From: Saccharopolyspora hirsuta
GTDB lineage: Bacteria; Actinomycetota; Actinomycetes; Mycobacteriales; Pseudonocardiaceae
NCBI RefSeq assembly: GCF_008630535.1
Contig: NZ_VWPH01000006.1
Location: 124,001-188,000 of the forward strand
Reading direction: 5' to 3'
DNA: 64,000 nucleotides
The position numbers were made by a program, and so were the translations under genes. Position 1 is the first letter of the stretch, and each line of letters starts with the position of its first letter. This document shows, piece by piece, positions 1 through 10,100 of this stretch. The notes under the pieces are model-generated. The model had not been told where the DNA came from. It saw nothing but the letters and a program-made list of their open reading frames with translations, and did not search any database.

Positions 1-437
1 TCGGGCAGGTGATCGACAACCTCAACGGGGTGCTGGACACGGTCAACGCCCGCGACCAGCAGCTGTCCGAGCTGGTCGGCCAGCTGCGGCAGGTGGTCTC
101 GGGGCTGTCCGAGGACCGGCACGCCATCGGCGACGCGGTGACCGCGATGGACGGTCTGACCAACAGCACCGCCGGGCTGCTCACCGAGGCCCGCCCGGGG
201 CTGCAGCAGGACATCGCCGGGCTCGGCTCGCTGTCGCAGAACCTCAACGACAACGAGGAGATCGTCGAGCGGTGGATGCAGAACATGCCGGGCAAGGTCG
301 AGATGCTCACCCGGACCGCCTCGCACGGCTCCTGGTTCAACTTCTTCAACTGCAAGATGACCGGAACCGTGGGCGTCGGTGAGCTGAACCTGCCGCTACC
401 GCTGGTGCCGGTGTCCCAGCCGAGGTGCCAGCGATGA
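1..437 (+). CDS. Mce family protein, 3' part (MceB-like)
   Basis: This is the C-terminal part of an Mce protein; the frame is open from base 3 and the 5' end lies outside the window. The visible part is the helical tail found after the MlaD/MCE domain, with Asn/Gln/Leu-rich coiled-coil sequence, and it ends in a Pro/Leu stretch with a terminal Cys as in the next protein. The next gene starts inside its stop (ATGA). In the usual actinobacterial order (mceA-F) the four complete genes that follow are C, D, E (lipoprotein) and F, so this is placed as MceB. That placement is by position only. Confidence 0.85.
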   Translation, partial: GQVIDNLNGVLDTVNARDQQLSELVGQLRQVVSGLSEDRHAIGDAVTAMDGLTNSTAGLLTEARPGLQQDIAGLGSLSQNLNDNEEIVERWMQNMPGKVEMLTRTASHGSWFNFFNCKMTGTVGVGELNLPLPLVPVSQPRCQR

Positions 438-1414
438 CTGCATTCTCCAAGCGCGACCCGCTCAAGATCGGCATCGGCGGCCTGCTGGTGCTGGTGCTGA
501 TGTTCGTGCTCGCGATGAACTTCGAGCGGCTGCCGCTGGTCGGCGGCACCACCTACACCGCGCAGTTCACCGAGGCGGCCGGGCTGCGGCCGGACAACGA
601 GGTGCGCATCGCCGGGGTGAAGGTCGGCTCGGTCTCCGACGTGGAGCTGGAGGACGGCCACGTGCTGGTCAGCTTCCGGGTCGACGACGCCTGGATCGGC
701 GACCACACCACCGCCGCGATCAAGATCAAGACGCTGCTCGGGCAGAAGTACCTGGCGCTGGACCCGCAGGGCGGCCAGGAGATGGACCCGTCCGAGCCGA
801 TCCCGCTGCAGCGCACCATGTCGCCCTACGACGTGATCAACGCCTTCAGCGACCTTTCGTCCACTGTGGACAAGGTGGACACCAAGCAGCTCGCGGACAG
901 CTTCCGGGCGATGTCGGAGACCTTCTCCGGCACCCCGGACGAGGTCGGCGGCGCGCTGGACGGGCTGTCCCGGCTGTCGCAGACCATCTCCTCCCGCGAC
1001 GAGCAGCTGGAGCACCTGCTGAACAACACCTCGCAGGTCTCCCGGACCATCGCCGACCGCAACGCCGACTTCGAGAAGCTGCTCGCCGACGGCAACCTGC
1101 TGCTGGAGGAGATCCGGGCGCGGCGGGACTCGATCAGCGCCCTGCTGGAGGGCACCCGCCAGCTGTCCCAGCAGCTGACCGGCCTGGTCGACGACAACGC
1201 CGCGCAGATCGGCCCGGCCCTGCAGCAGCTGGACCGGGTCACCAAGATGCTGCAGCGCAACCAGGACAACCTGAACCGGAGCCTGGAGATGTTCGCGCCG
1301 TTCACCCGCCTGTTCTCCAACGTCGTGGGCAACGGCCGGTGGTTCGACAGCTACGTCTGCGGTCTGCTGCCGCCCGCCGTCGGTCCGATCAACCAGAAGG
1401 GCTGCCAGCCATGA
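434..1414 (+). CDS. Mce family protein (MceC-like), substrate-binding subunit of a lipid importer
   Basis: Mce proteins form a periplasm-spanning hexameric channel that feeds lipids or sterols to a YrbE/MceG ABC transporter. This 326-residue protein has an N-terminal membrane anchor (about residues 11-30, hydrophobic after a Lys/Arg start), an MlaD/MCE domain (about 35-115, with the FTEAAGLRPDNEVRIAGVKV-type region), and then a long helical tail. The start is taken as ATG 434, which overlaps the preceding stop; GTG 425 in the same frame is less likely. It overlaps the next gene by 4 bases, so translation is probably coupled. The mce number, and hence the substrate, cannot be told from this fragment. 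Confidence 0.92.
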   Translation: MTAFSKRDPLKIGIGGLLVLVLMFVLAMNFERLPLVGGTTYTAQFTEAAGLRPDNEVRIAGVKVGSVSDVELEDGHVLVSFRVDDAWIGDHTTAAIKIKTLLGQKYLALDPQGGQEMDPSEPIPLQRTMSPYDVINAFSDLSSTVDKVDTKQLADSFRAMSETFSGTPDEVGGALDGLSRLSQTISSRDEQLEHLLNNTSQVSRTIADRNADFEKLLADGNLLLEEIRARRDSISALLEGTRQLSQQLTGLVDDNAAQIGPALQQLDRVTKMLQRNQDNLNRSLEMFAPFTRLFSNVVGNGRWFDSYVCGLLPPAVGPINQKGCQP

Positions 1415-2583
1415 CCAGCGCACGCCCCTCGCCCGTCCGGATCCTGTCGATCGCGGTGGTGCTGGTGCTCGCCGCGACCGCCGCCGTCTGGTGGCTGTTC
1501 TTCGGCGCCGCCGAGCGCAAGGTCACCGCCTACTTCAACGCCGCGGTCGGCATCTACCCCGGCGGCGACGTCCGCGTCCTCGGCGTCCCGGTGGGCACCG
1601 TCGACGAGGTCGTCCCGCAGGGGAAGCTGGTGCGGGTCGTGATGAGCGTGGACCGCGACGTCGAGGTGCCCGCCGACGCGGGCGCGGTCGCCGTCGCGCC
1701 GAGCGTGGTCAGCGACCGGTACGTGCAGCTGACCCCGGTCTACCGCGGCGGGCCGACGCTCGAGGACGGCGCGGTGATCCCGAAGGAGCGCACCGCCACC
1801 CCGGTCGAGCTGGACTCGATCTACCGCAGCCTCAACGACCTGGCCAGCGCGCTCGGCCCGACCGGCGCCAACGCCGACGGCGCGCTGACCGACCTGCTCA
1901 ACACCGGTGCGGCCAACCTGCAGGGCAACGGGCAGGCGCTGTCGGACACCATCCGCAACCTCGGCGAGGCCGGGACCACGCTGTCCGGCAACAGCGAGCA
2001 GCTGTTCGCCACCGTCGACAACCTGCAGAAGTTCACCTCGATGCTGGCCGCCAACGACGACCAGGTGCGCCGGTTCAACACCCAGATGCAGCAGGTCAGC
2101 TCGTTCCTGGCGGGCGAGCGCGAGGACATGGGCGCGGCGATGGCCGAGCTCGCCGTGGCGCTGGGCAAGGTGGAGTCCTTCGTGCGGGACAACCGCGAGC
2201 TGCTCAAGTCCAACGTGGACCAGCTGCACGGGGTGTCCGAGGTGCTGGTGCGGCAGAAGGAAGCGCTCCGCGAATCGCTGGTGAACACGCCGCTGGCGCT
2301 GTCCAACCTCTCCAACGTCTACAACGGCGCGGCGGGGACCCTGGACACCCGGATCGCCATCAACGAGCTGGCCCAGCCGCCCGCGGTCGCGGTGTGCAAG
2401 CTGCTGGAGCAGCAAGCCCCGGCGGACGTGCCGAAGGAGGTCAGCGACGCGTGCCAGTCGCTGCAGCCGGTCCTCGACGGCGTGGCGAAGCTGCCGACGC
2501 CCGCGGAGGCGCTCAACGCCATCCAGACCGGCAAGCTGCCGGAGCTGCCGCTCCCGCTGACCCCGCAGGGAGGCACCCGATGA
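1411..2583 (+). CDS. Mce family protein (MceD-like)
   Basis: The 390-residue protein starts at an ATG overlapping the previous stop (ATGA). It has a membrane anchor at about residues 8-28, an MCE domain at about 35-115 (AAVGIYPGGDVRVLGVPVGT is the typical opening), and a long Asn/Gln/Leu-rich helical region with a Pro-rich C-terminal tail. It belongs to the mce operon and is probably the fourth of the six channel-forming paralogues. The role is known from the family; the lipid carried is unknown. Confidence 0.92.
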   Translation: MTSARPSPVRILSIAVVLVLAATAAVWWLFFGAAERKVTAYFNAAVGIYPGGDVRVLGVPVGTVDEVVPQGKLVRVVMSVDRDVEVPADAGAVAVAPSVVSDRYVQLTPVYRGGPTLEDGAVIPKERTATPVELDSIYRSLNDLASALGPTGANADGALTDLLNTGAANLQGNGQALSDTIRNLGEAGTTLSGNSEQLFATVDNLQKFTSMLAANDDQVRRFNTQMQQVSSFLAGEREDMGAAMAELAVALGKVESFVRDNRELLKSNVDQLHGVSEVLVRQKEALRESLVNTPLALSNLSNVYNGAAGTLDTRIAINELAQPPAVAVCKLLEQQAPADVPKEVSDACQSLQPVLDGVAKLPTPAEALNAIQTGKLPELPLPLTPQGGTR

Positions 2584-3782
2584 ACCTCCGCCGAATCCGC
2601 CGTCCGCGCCTCCCGAAACGGGCGTGGCGCGTGGGAGCTGCCGCGGCGTTGGCGCTGGTCGTGGTCGGGGGGTGCAGTTCTCGCGGGGTGTACGACATGC
2701 CGCTGCCCGGCGGGGCCGACGTCGGTGATCACCCGTACGAGGTGAAGGTGCACTTCGACGACGTGCTGGACCTGGTGCCCAACGCCGGGGTCCGGGTCAA
2801 CGACGTGCCGGTCGGCCGGGTCAGCACCATCGGGCTCGCCCCCGGGTCCTGGGACGCCGAGGTGACCGTGCTGGTCAACGGCGACGTGCGGCTGCCCGCC
2901 AACGCCACCGCCCGGCTGCGCCAGTCCAGCCTCCTCGGCGAGAAGTACGTCGAGCTCGCCGGGCCGCCCGAATCGCAGCCGCCGGTCGGGAAGCTGTCCG
3001 ACGGCGACGTCATCGACCGGGCCAGCACCGGCCGCAACCCCGAGGTCGAGGAGGTGCTGGGCGCGCTGTCGATGCTGCTCAACGGCGGTGGCGTCGCCCA
3101 GATCCAGAACATCACCAAGGAGCTCAACGCCGCGCTGGAGGGCCGCGAGTCCGACGTGCGCGGCCTGCTGTCCAACTTGGACGAACTGGTGTCCGGTCTG
3201 GACGCCCAGCGCGACGACATCACCCGCGCCCTGGACAGCGTCAACCGGCTCAGCGCCCGCATCAACGAGCAGCGCGGCAGCATCGACACCGCGCTGCGCG
3301 ACCTGGAACCGGGCCTGCGGGTGCTCAACGAGCAGCGCACCCAGCTGGTCGACATGCTGAAGGCGCTGGACCGGCTCTCGGTGGTGGCCACCGACGTGGT
3401 CAACCGCTCCGGCGACGACCTGGTGCACAACCTCGACCAGCTCGCCCCGGTGCTGCAGCAGCTGACCGCGGCGGGGGAGAACCTGCCGAAGTCGCTGGAG
3501 GTGCTGCTCACCTTCCCGTTCCCGGACAACGTGGTGGACGGCATCCAGAACAGCGACTACGTCAACCTCTACACCGACGTCAACCTCAACCTCACCGACG
3601 TGCTGCAGAACCTGGGCCGCAGCAGGCAGCCGCTGATCCCGCTGCCGGACGCGGTGCAGAACCTGCCGCTGCCCCTGACCCCGCCCGCGCAGGGCACCGC
3701 ACCACCACCGCCGCCGCCCGCCGAGCCGGAGAAGGACTCCGGCGGCGGCCTGCTGGGCTCGCTGCTGGGAGGTGGCCGCTGA
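2580..3782 (+). CDS. Mce family lipoprotein (MceE/LprK-like)
   Basis: This is a 400-residue Mce paralogue with a lipoprotein signal: a basic N-terminus, a hydrophobic core at about residues 18-30 and a lipobox ending VGGC with the lipidated Cys at residue 32. The MCE domain follows at about 50-130, then a helical tail and a Pro-rich and Gly-rich end. The fifth gene of actinobacterial mce operons encodes the lipoprotein subunit, which fixes the letter order used here. ATG 2580 overlaps the upstream stop, and the next gene overlaps its stop by one base. Confidence 0.93.
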   Translation: MNLRRIRRPRLPKRAWRVGAAAALALVVVGGCSSRGVYDMPLPGGADVGDHPYEVKVHFDDVLDLVPNAGVRVNDVPVGRVSTIGLAPGSWDAEVTVLVNGDVRLPANATARLRQSSLLGEKYVELAGPPESQPPVGKLSDGDVIDRASTGRNPEVEEVLGALSMLLNGGGVAQIQNITKELNAALEGRESDVRGLLSNLDELVSGLDAQRDDITRALDSVNRLSARINEQRGSIDTALRDLEPGLRVLNEQRTQLVDMLKALDRLSVVATDVVNRSGDDLVHNLDQLAPVLQQLTAAGENLPKSLEVLLTFPFPDNVVDGIQNSDYVNLYTDVNLNLTDVLQNLGRSRQPLIPLPDAVQNLPLPLTPPAQGTAPPPPPPAEPEKDSGGGLLGSLLGGGR

Positions 3783-4885
3783 TGCTCACCCGTCGAGTTC
3801 GCCTGCAGATCGTCGCGTTCGTCGCGATCGCCCTGGTCGGCGTCAGCTTCGCCGGTGCCCGCTACGCCGGGCTGGACCGGCTGTTCGGCCCCCGCGGCTA
3901 CGTGGTCACGCTGCAGCTCGCCGACACCGGCGGTGTCTTCGAGAACGCCGAGGTCACCTACCGCGGCGTGCCGGTCGGCCGGGTCGGCACCATCGAGCTC
4001 ACCGCCAGCGGGGTGAACGTCCCGCTGGACATCGAGTCCAGCGCCCCGAGCATCCCGAGCGACGTCGAGGCCGTGGTGACCAACCGGTCCGCGGTCGGCG
4101 AGCAGTACGTGGACCTGCGGCCCAAGCGGGACGACGGCCCGTTCCTGGAGCAGGGCTCGGTGATCACCCAGGAGTCGGCGACCACCCCGCTGCCGGTGGA
4201 GACGCTGATGACCAACCTGGACGGGCTGGCCAACTCGGTGCCGGAGGACTCGCTGCGCACCGTGGTCAGCGAGCTGGGCACCGCGTTCCGCGACAACGGC
4301 GGCCACCTGCAGACCATCGTCGACACCAGCCGCGAGTTCATCTCCACCGCCCAGCAGCACCTGCCGCAGACCGTGCAGCTGCTGGAGGACGGCAAGACCG
4401 TGCTGGCCACCCAGAACGAGCAGGGCTCGTCGATCAGGTCCTTCGGCCGCGACCTCCGCCTGCTGTCCGAGCAGCTGGAGCGCTCCGACGGCGACCTGCG
4501 CGCGGTGATCGAGAAGGCCCCGCCGGCCGCCCAGCAGGTCAGCGGGTTCATCCGGGAGAACCAGCAGCTCACCCCGCTGCTGGCGAACCTGACCACCACC
4601 TCACAGCTGATCGCCAAGCACGTCGACGGCATCGAGCACGCCCTCGTCGTCTACCCGGCCGCGGTCACCGTGAGCCGCACGGTGGTGCCCGGCGACGGCA
4701 CCGCGCACTTCGGCCTGGTGCTCAACGCCTTCGACCCGCTGCCCTGCACCAAGGGCTACGAGAACAGCGATCGCCGCAACGGCATCGAGATGGACCCGGT
4801 GCCGGTCAACACCGAAGCCCGCTGCGCGGAACCCCCGGGTAGCGAGACCTCGGTGCGCGGCGCGCAGAATGCACCCGGGCAGTAG
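3782..4885 (+). CDS. Mce family protein (MceF-like)
   Basis: The last Mce channel subunit of the operon has 367 residues, an N-terminal transmembrane anchor at about 7-27, an MCE domain at about 35-115 and a long helical tail. The C-terminal 100 residues include a Cys pair region (PLPCTKGYENSD and a later EARCAEP), as is common in MceF proteins. ATG 3782 shares its A with the upstream TGA. Its stop is followed after 15 bases by the first Mce-associated gene. Confidence 0.92.
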   Translation: MLTRRVRLQIVAFVAIALVGVSFAGARYAGLDRLFGPRGYVVTLQLADTGGVFENAEVTYRGVPVGRVGTIELTASGVNVPLDIESSAPSIPSDVEAVVTNRSAVGEQYVDLRPKRDDGPFLEQGSVITQESATTPLPVETLMTNLDGLANSVPEDSLRTVVSELGTAFRDNGGHLQTIVDTSREFISTAQQHLPQTVQLLEDGKTVLATQNEQGSSIRSFGRDLRLLSEQLERSDGDLRAVIEKAPPAAQQVSGFIRENQQLTPLLANLTTTSQLIAKHVDGIEHALVVYPAAVTVSRTVVPGDGTAHFGLVLNAFDPLPCTKGYENSDRRNGIEMDPVPVNTEARCAEPPGSETSVRGAQNAPGQ

Positions 4886-4900
4886 GAGAGGAGCCCGACA

Positions 4901-5410
4901 ATGTCCGCTGGAACCCGACGGCGCCCGGTCGTCGCCCTGGTGCTGTTCGCGGTGAGCCTGGTCGCGTGCCTGGTCACCGGGGTCTCCTGGGCGCTGGCCG
5001 CGAACGACTCCTCGATCGCCTACGCGGAGGTCCGCGACGAAGCGCTGCGCGACGGGCAGAACGCGATCATCAACTTCAACACCCTGGACTACCGGGACGT
5101 GGAGCGCGGCCTGCAGAACTGGGAGAACAACTCGACCGGCCCGCTGCGCGACGAGATCCGCCAGGGCCGCAAGGACTACGCGACCCAGATCGAGCAGAAG
5201 CGCAGCACCACCACGGCCCGCGTCCTCGACTCGGGAATCGTGGAGCTCGACGAGCGCGCCGGGAAGGCGCGCATGATCGCGGTCCTCCAGGTCACGGTCG
5301 CCGTGGAGGGGCAGCCACCGGCCACCAAGCAGGACCGCTACCAGGCGGAGCTGACCCGCGAAGGCGACACCTGGAAGCTCAGCGCCCTCGGCCTGGTGCC
5401 GGTGGGCTGA
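4901..5410 (+). CDS. Mce-associated membrane protein
   Basis: This 169-residue protein has one N-terminal transmembrane segment (about residues 9-33) and a small extracytoplasmic domain ending in the strand pattern DTWKLSALGLVPVG. This is the layout of the Mce-associated (Mam/Mas) proteins encoded just after mceF, which are thought to stabilise the Mce complex. A good ribosome site (GGAGAGGAG) precedes ATG 4901. The next gene begins 39 bases on and encodes a second protein of the same fold, so the pair belongs to the mce operon. Confidence 0.85.
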   Translation: MSAGTRRRPVVALVLFAVSLVACLVTGVSWALAANDSSIAYAEVRDEALRDGQNAIINFNTLDYRDVERGLQNWENNSTGPLRDEIRQGRKDYATQIEQKRSTTTARVLDSGIVELDERAGKARMIAVLQVTVAVEGQPPATKQDRYQAELTREGDTWKLSALGLVPVG

Positions 5411-5448
5411 CCACCGGCCCGCGCAAGCAACACGAGGAGTCACCCCCA

Positions 5449-6576
5449 GTGCCAACGAACCGCCGCCCCAACAAGCAACCAACCCGCCGCCCCAAGGTGG
5501 CAGGCCTCCGCAAGCGCCAGACCCGCAACGAGGAACTCCTCACCGAGGCCCGCTCGGCGGACCCCGCCGACGCCGCGGAGCGGCCGGAGGTCGGCCGGGC
5601 TGCGGCGGAGCAGCCGGAGGCTGCGGAGTCGGGACGGTCGGAGGCTGCGGACCGGACCGGCGGAGTTGTGGCGGAGCCGGAGGTCGGCCGCGCTGAGGAG
5701 GCTGAGCCGGAACTGGGCGGCGAAGCCGTGGCGGAGCGCGAGGGCGGAGCTGCGGCGGAGAATCCGGGAACTGCGGAGGCGAAGCCGGAACGGGCCAGCA
5801 AGGCGGCGGAGCCGGAGCAAGGTGGCGAAGCCTCGGCGGAGCGGACCGAGGAAGCTGCGGAGCCCGAGCGGGCTGGGCTGACCGGTGGTGCGCGCGAGGA
5901 CGCTGGCGGAGCTGGCGGCGCGGCGGACGGCGGAACCTCGGAGCGCAGTGGAGCGGCGAAGTCCGCGGAACGCAGCGAAGCTGACGGGCTCCCGGAGCGC
6001 GGCGAAGCCGCGGTGACGGAGCCGGAGAGCGCGGAGCGCAGCGGAGCGGCCGGGGAGGCGGAAGCCGACACGGGCAAGCGGGGACCGGCGTGGACGCTGT
6101 GGGCGGCGACGGTGGTGCTGGCCGCGCTGGCGGTGTGGTTCGGCTTCGAGGCCTACGCAGCCCGCTACACCGGTCCCGCCGCGAACGAGGCGCTGGTCTC
6201 CGCGGGGGAGACCAGCGAGGTCAGCGGCCAGGTCTCCGACGCGGTGGAGAAGCTGTTCTCCTACGACTTCAACGACACGGCCAAGACCGAGGAAGCGGCC
6301 CGGAACCTGCTGACCGGTGACGCGGTCCAGCGCTACGAGGAGCTGTTCGCGGTGGTCAAGGACCAAGCCCCGCAACAGCAGCTGATCGTCACCACCACGG
6401 TCAAGGAGCGCTCGGTGACCCGCCTCCAGGGCAACCGAGCGGAACTCCTCCTCTTCGTCGACCAGCACGCGAGGCGAGCCAACGCCCCCGGCGAGAACGC
6501 GGGCCCGGCCCAGATCTCGGTGAGCGCGGAAAAGCAGGGCGAAACCTGGAAGATCACCCAGATAACCCTCCGCTGA
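5449..6576 (+). CDS. Mce-associated membrane protein with long Glu/Ala-rich cytoplasmic region
   Basis: The protein has 375 residues from GTG 5449, chosen because CGAGGAG lies 8 bases upstream. Residues 1-40 are strongly basic. Residues about 40-210 are a low-complexity Glu/Ala/Gly/Arg-rich stretch with loosely repeated AEPE/AERS-type units. A single transmembrane helix follows at about 215-233, then an extracytoplasmic domain whose end (GETWKITQITLR) resembles the end of the gene before it. It is the last gene of the mce operon. The low-complexity region is probably a flexible cytoplasmic linker; its function is unknown. Confidence 0.82.
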   Translation: MPTNRRPNKQPTRRPKVAGLRKRQTRNEELLTEARSADPADAAERPEVGRAAAEQPEAAESGRSEAADRTGGVVAEPEVGRAEEAEPELGGEAVAEREGGAAAENPGTAEAKPERASKAAEPEQGGEASAERTEEAAEPERAGLTGGAREDAGGAGGAADGGTSERSGAAKSAERSEADGLPERGEAAVTEPESAERSGAAGEAEADTGKRGPAWTLWAATVVLAALAVWFGFEAYAARYTGPAANEALVSAGETSEVSGQVSDAVEKLFSYDFNDTAKTEEAARNLLTGDAVQRYEELFAVVKDQAPQQQLIVTTTVKERSVTRLQGNRAELLLFVDQHARRANAPGENAGPAQISVSAEKQGETWKITQITLR

Positions 6577-6671
6577 CCCACCGACCTACCCAAAACCCGC
6601 AAAACACCCGAACCCCAACACCCACGACGGCCACCCACCGAACAAGCACGACGCCCGCCCGCGAAACAGAT

Positions 6672-6757
6672 ACGACGCCAGTCCAAGGGGGACGTCCTGC
6701 GACGGTCGCCCGAGGGAAATGCCCCACGACGCCAGTCCGAGGGGGACGTCCTGCGAC
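6672..6757. repeat. Tandem direct repeat, 32 bp unit, 54 bp period
   Basis: A 32-base unit beginning ACGACGCCAGTCC and ending GTCCTGCGAC occurs at 6672-6703 and again at 6726-6757 with one mismatch. It lies in the convergent spacer just before the paired palindromes, whose own spacing is 55 bases. The function is unknown. Confidence 0.8.
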
Positions 6758-6782
6758 AGCCGTGCGAGGGGTGGTGACGTCC

Positions 6783-6857
6783 GCAATTTCGATTGAAATT
6801 GCCTCACGTCGCCACCGCAGGTTTCGTCGAGACGCTGGCAATTTCGATTGAAATTGC
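6783..6857. repeat. Paired identical AT-rich palindromes
   Basis: Two copies of the arm GCAATTTC, the centre GATT and the arm GAAATTGC lie at 6783-6802 and 6838-6857. The arms are perfect over 8 bases. The AT-rich arms stand out from about 70% GC surroundings. Related palindromes recur near 57221 and 60454, again in intergenic DNA and again in pairs. Confidence 0.85.
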
Positions 6858-7122
6858 AACACCACGCAGAGCAACCCCCCACCGCTTTGAACCCAAAAGC
6901 AACCCCCCGCGCAACGTCACCCCTCCTCGCCAGGACGACCCCGGTATCACCACCGATCCCCCGGCACCCCCACCGCCCACCCGACATCACCGCAGGTCAC
7001 CAAGGCTGTCCCGCACCCCCGCCCCGACTACTGCTGGCCCGGTGCTGGAACGCCTCGGCGGCGAACATCTCCGCCTTCAACATCGGCAACGCGGTCGGCC
7101 TGCTCCTGGCCTGGCTCACCGC

Positions 7123-10100
7123 TCACGGTCCGATGTGGACGTGGGCGGACCACCGCGAGGGCTCGTCCGGGTAGTGCGCTCGGAGCTGGCGGACGGCGTT
7201 GTGCAGGGCGTAGGCCGCGCGGTCGGTGTCGAAGTGGTCGGTGAACAGGTCCGCGTAGACGTCCGCGTGGATCGCCACCGCGCTGTCCTCGTCGACCTCC
7301 CACAGGGTGCCGATGGTGTGGGTGTAGCCCGCGAAGCCCAGCGCTCCCGGCAGGGACACCGCCGCCGCGCACGGCTCGTCCGCCGCCGTCGCGCACTGGC
7401 CGAGGTAGCAGAACTCGGCTTCGTCCAGCGACACCTGGCCCAGCTCGACCAGGCCCAGCGGGCGCTGCGGCGCTTCGCGGTCCAGCAGCATGCCCGCCGC
7501 CGGTTGCGTCGGGAACTGCGAGCTCGGCTCGCACACGTGCAGCCACGGGTGGTTCGGGATCATCCGCAGCATCTCCGCCGCGCTGGCCGTCTCCACCGCC
7601 GCGATCTCCGCGGACGGCCAGCGCTGCGCCAGGACCTGGTTCTGCCGCGGCAGCTCGCGCGCCACCAGCTCCGCCGAACCGGCCGCCACCAGCGGGGTCC
7701 CCGACTCCGGCACCGGTCGCTGGCCCGCCCGCAGCAGGCAGCCCAGGGTCGGGGTGTAGGAGGAGACCACTCTGTCCAACGTGGACTCCCCGGTGCGCGC
7801 GGTCGCCGCGTGCACCGGCAGGAACGCCGGGGCGCCGAAGGCGCTCCACCAGATCCGCGGCCACCGGGCGCCGGGCTCCGGGGTGTTCAGGTAGCCCATC
7901 CGGTCCAGGACCGGCCGGGCGATGCGGCGCCAGGTCCAGTCCAGGCCGTCGGCGAGCACGGAGTGCTGGTCCTGGTGCGCGGCCTCCAGCACCTGGGCGG
8001 CGCGCTCGGCCGCGTTCTCCGGGGTGACCTCGGGCAGCGGCACGGTCAGCACGCGGCCCGCGATGAGCACCAGCGCGTCGGAGCGGTAGCGGCTGAGGTT
8101 GATCAGCACCGCCGAGCCCTCCGGCGCGGCTTCGGCCAGCTTCGCGAACGGGGTGCGCCGCAGGTGGTCGGGCTGCACCGCGCGGGCTTCGGCCAGCAGG
8201 TCGTCCCAGGCGCGGGCCAGCCGCGCCCGGTCGTCGGACTCGGCCAGCCCCGGCTCGGCCACCGGCCGGTCCAGCAGCCGCCGCAGCCGGACCACCTCGT
8301 CGGCCAGGTCCGGGTGGGTGCGGTGCAGCTCGCCCAGCTCGCCGCCGGTGGGCAGGAAGTCCGCCAGGATCGCCGACCGCCCGTGCTCCAGCAGCTCCAC
8401 CGCCAGCTCGGGCTCCCCGCTCTCCACCGCGCACGCCGCCGCGTCCGCGGCGATCAGCGCCCACCGCTGCTGCGCGGCCGGTGGCGCCACGACGCGCTTG
8501 CCCCTGGTGACCAGCGGCAACAGGTCCACGGCGCAGGTGAACGCCTCCAGCGCCTCGGACCAGCGGCTGGCCTGCGCGCAGATCCGCCCGGCCAGCGCGG
8601 CGGCCCGCAGCCGCTGGTCGGCGGGGGCGTTGTTCTGCTCCGCCGCCTCCATGAGCACCTTGCGCGCCCACCGGTAGTAGCGGCGGCGCCCGCTGCGCTG
8701 GTAGAGCGACTGCAGCGCGCGGCCCTGGTGGATCGCCACGTTCGCGCGCTCGGGGGCGTCCACCGGCATGGCGCTGAGGGCCTGCTCGAACAGCTCGATC
8801 GCCGTCTCGATGTCGCGGGTCCTGGTGGACAGCCGGAACCGGTGCGCCGAGACGATGCCCAGCTGCGTCCACGCGGTGTGCTGCGCGGCCGGACCGCTCT
8901 TGGCGGCTTCCCGCGCCAGCTCCGCCGCGCGGTCCAGGTCGACGCTGTCCCCGTTGTGCTCGAAGCGCTCGATGAGCGTCGTGATCAGCGCGTTGAGCGC
9001 CGCGCCGCGCTGCTCGGGCGCCGCTGCCTCGGTCGCCGCCTCGCCCGCGGTGACCGCGGTGTCGAGCACCTTGGCCTCGGCACCGTGCAGGAAGTGCCTG
9101 CGCAGCAAGGTCGCGTAGCCGGTGAGGGCGATGGCGCGGTGGGGGTCGTCCGCGGACATCGCGCGCACCGCCGGGGCGATCGGGCGCAGCACCCGGCGCA
9201 GCTGGCTCGCCTCGCCCGTGGCGTCGACGTGCTCGACGGTGGTGGCGGCCAGGTTCCAGATCGCGGTGCCGAGCAGCGGGTGACCGGTGTCGAGCACCCC
9301 GAGCACCCCGACCACCTCGCTGATCGCCGAGTTGAGGTCGGTCAGGTCGCCGTACTCCCGGAACCGCAGCCGCAGCGCCCGCGCCAGCTGGCACAGCGCG
9401 CTGCGCCGCGGGTCGCCGTCGGCCAGCGCCCCGGCACCCGTGCCGAGGTGCTTGATGGCCTCGTCCAGGTCGTCCGCCGAGCCGCCGCGCTCGTACCGGC
9501 GCAGCAGCGCCGCGCCGAGGTTGACCAGCAGCTCGGAGGTGGCGGCGTCGTTGGCCGGGGAGATCCGCGCGGCCTCCCGGAACACCTCGATCGACTCCTC
9601 GTCGGAGGCGGCCGAGTCGGCCAGCTGGGCGTGCAGCTTGAGGGCGTTGGCCAGCCTGATCAGCGCCATCGCGCGCCGCTGGTCGCGCCGCGGCGCCTGC
9701 TCGACGGCCTCCCGCGCGACCTGCGCGCTCTCCGCCGCGGTCGCCGCGCTCTCCGTCTTGGCAGCGAGATCGGCCAGCGCCAGCGCCAGGTTGCACTGGT
9801 AGAGGATCCGGTCGCGGTCGGTGTCGTGCGCGGCGGTGGTGGCCGACCGGTAGTAGCCGATGGCGTCCTCGAGGTCGGCCAGCTGGCCGGTGCGCAGGTG
9901 GGTCAGCTGCGCGGCGCTGCCGAGGTTGTTGAGCACGCCCGCGCGCGCCGGGTCGCTGTCGCGCAGCACGCCCGCGGTCGCGCGGAACACCTCGGTGACC
10001 CAGGGGAGCGGCTCGAAGTCGAGGGTGGTGACGATCTGGTTCATCGCCGCGATCGCGTCGGCGTAGCGCTGCTCGGCGCTGCGGCGGGGGTCCGGTGCCG

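Larger units (their letters stand above)
6577..7122. other. Convergent intergenic region between the mce operon and the CHAT gene
   Basis: These 546 bases hold no convincing gene. They contain a tandem 54-bp-period repeat (6672-6757), two identical AT-rich palindromes (6783-6802 and 6838-6857) and C-rich sequence. Short reading frames exist on both strands, but none has a ribosome site with plausible protein sequence. Confidence 0.6.
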
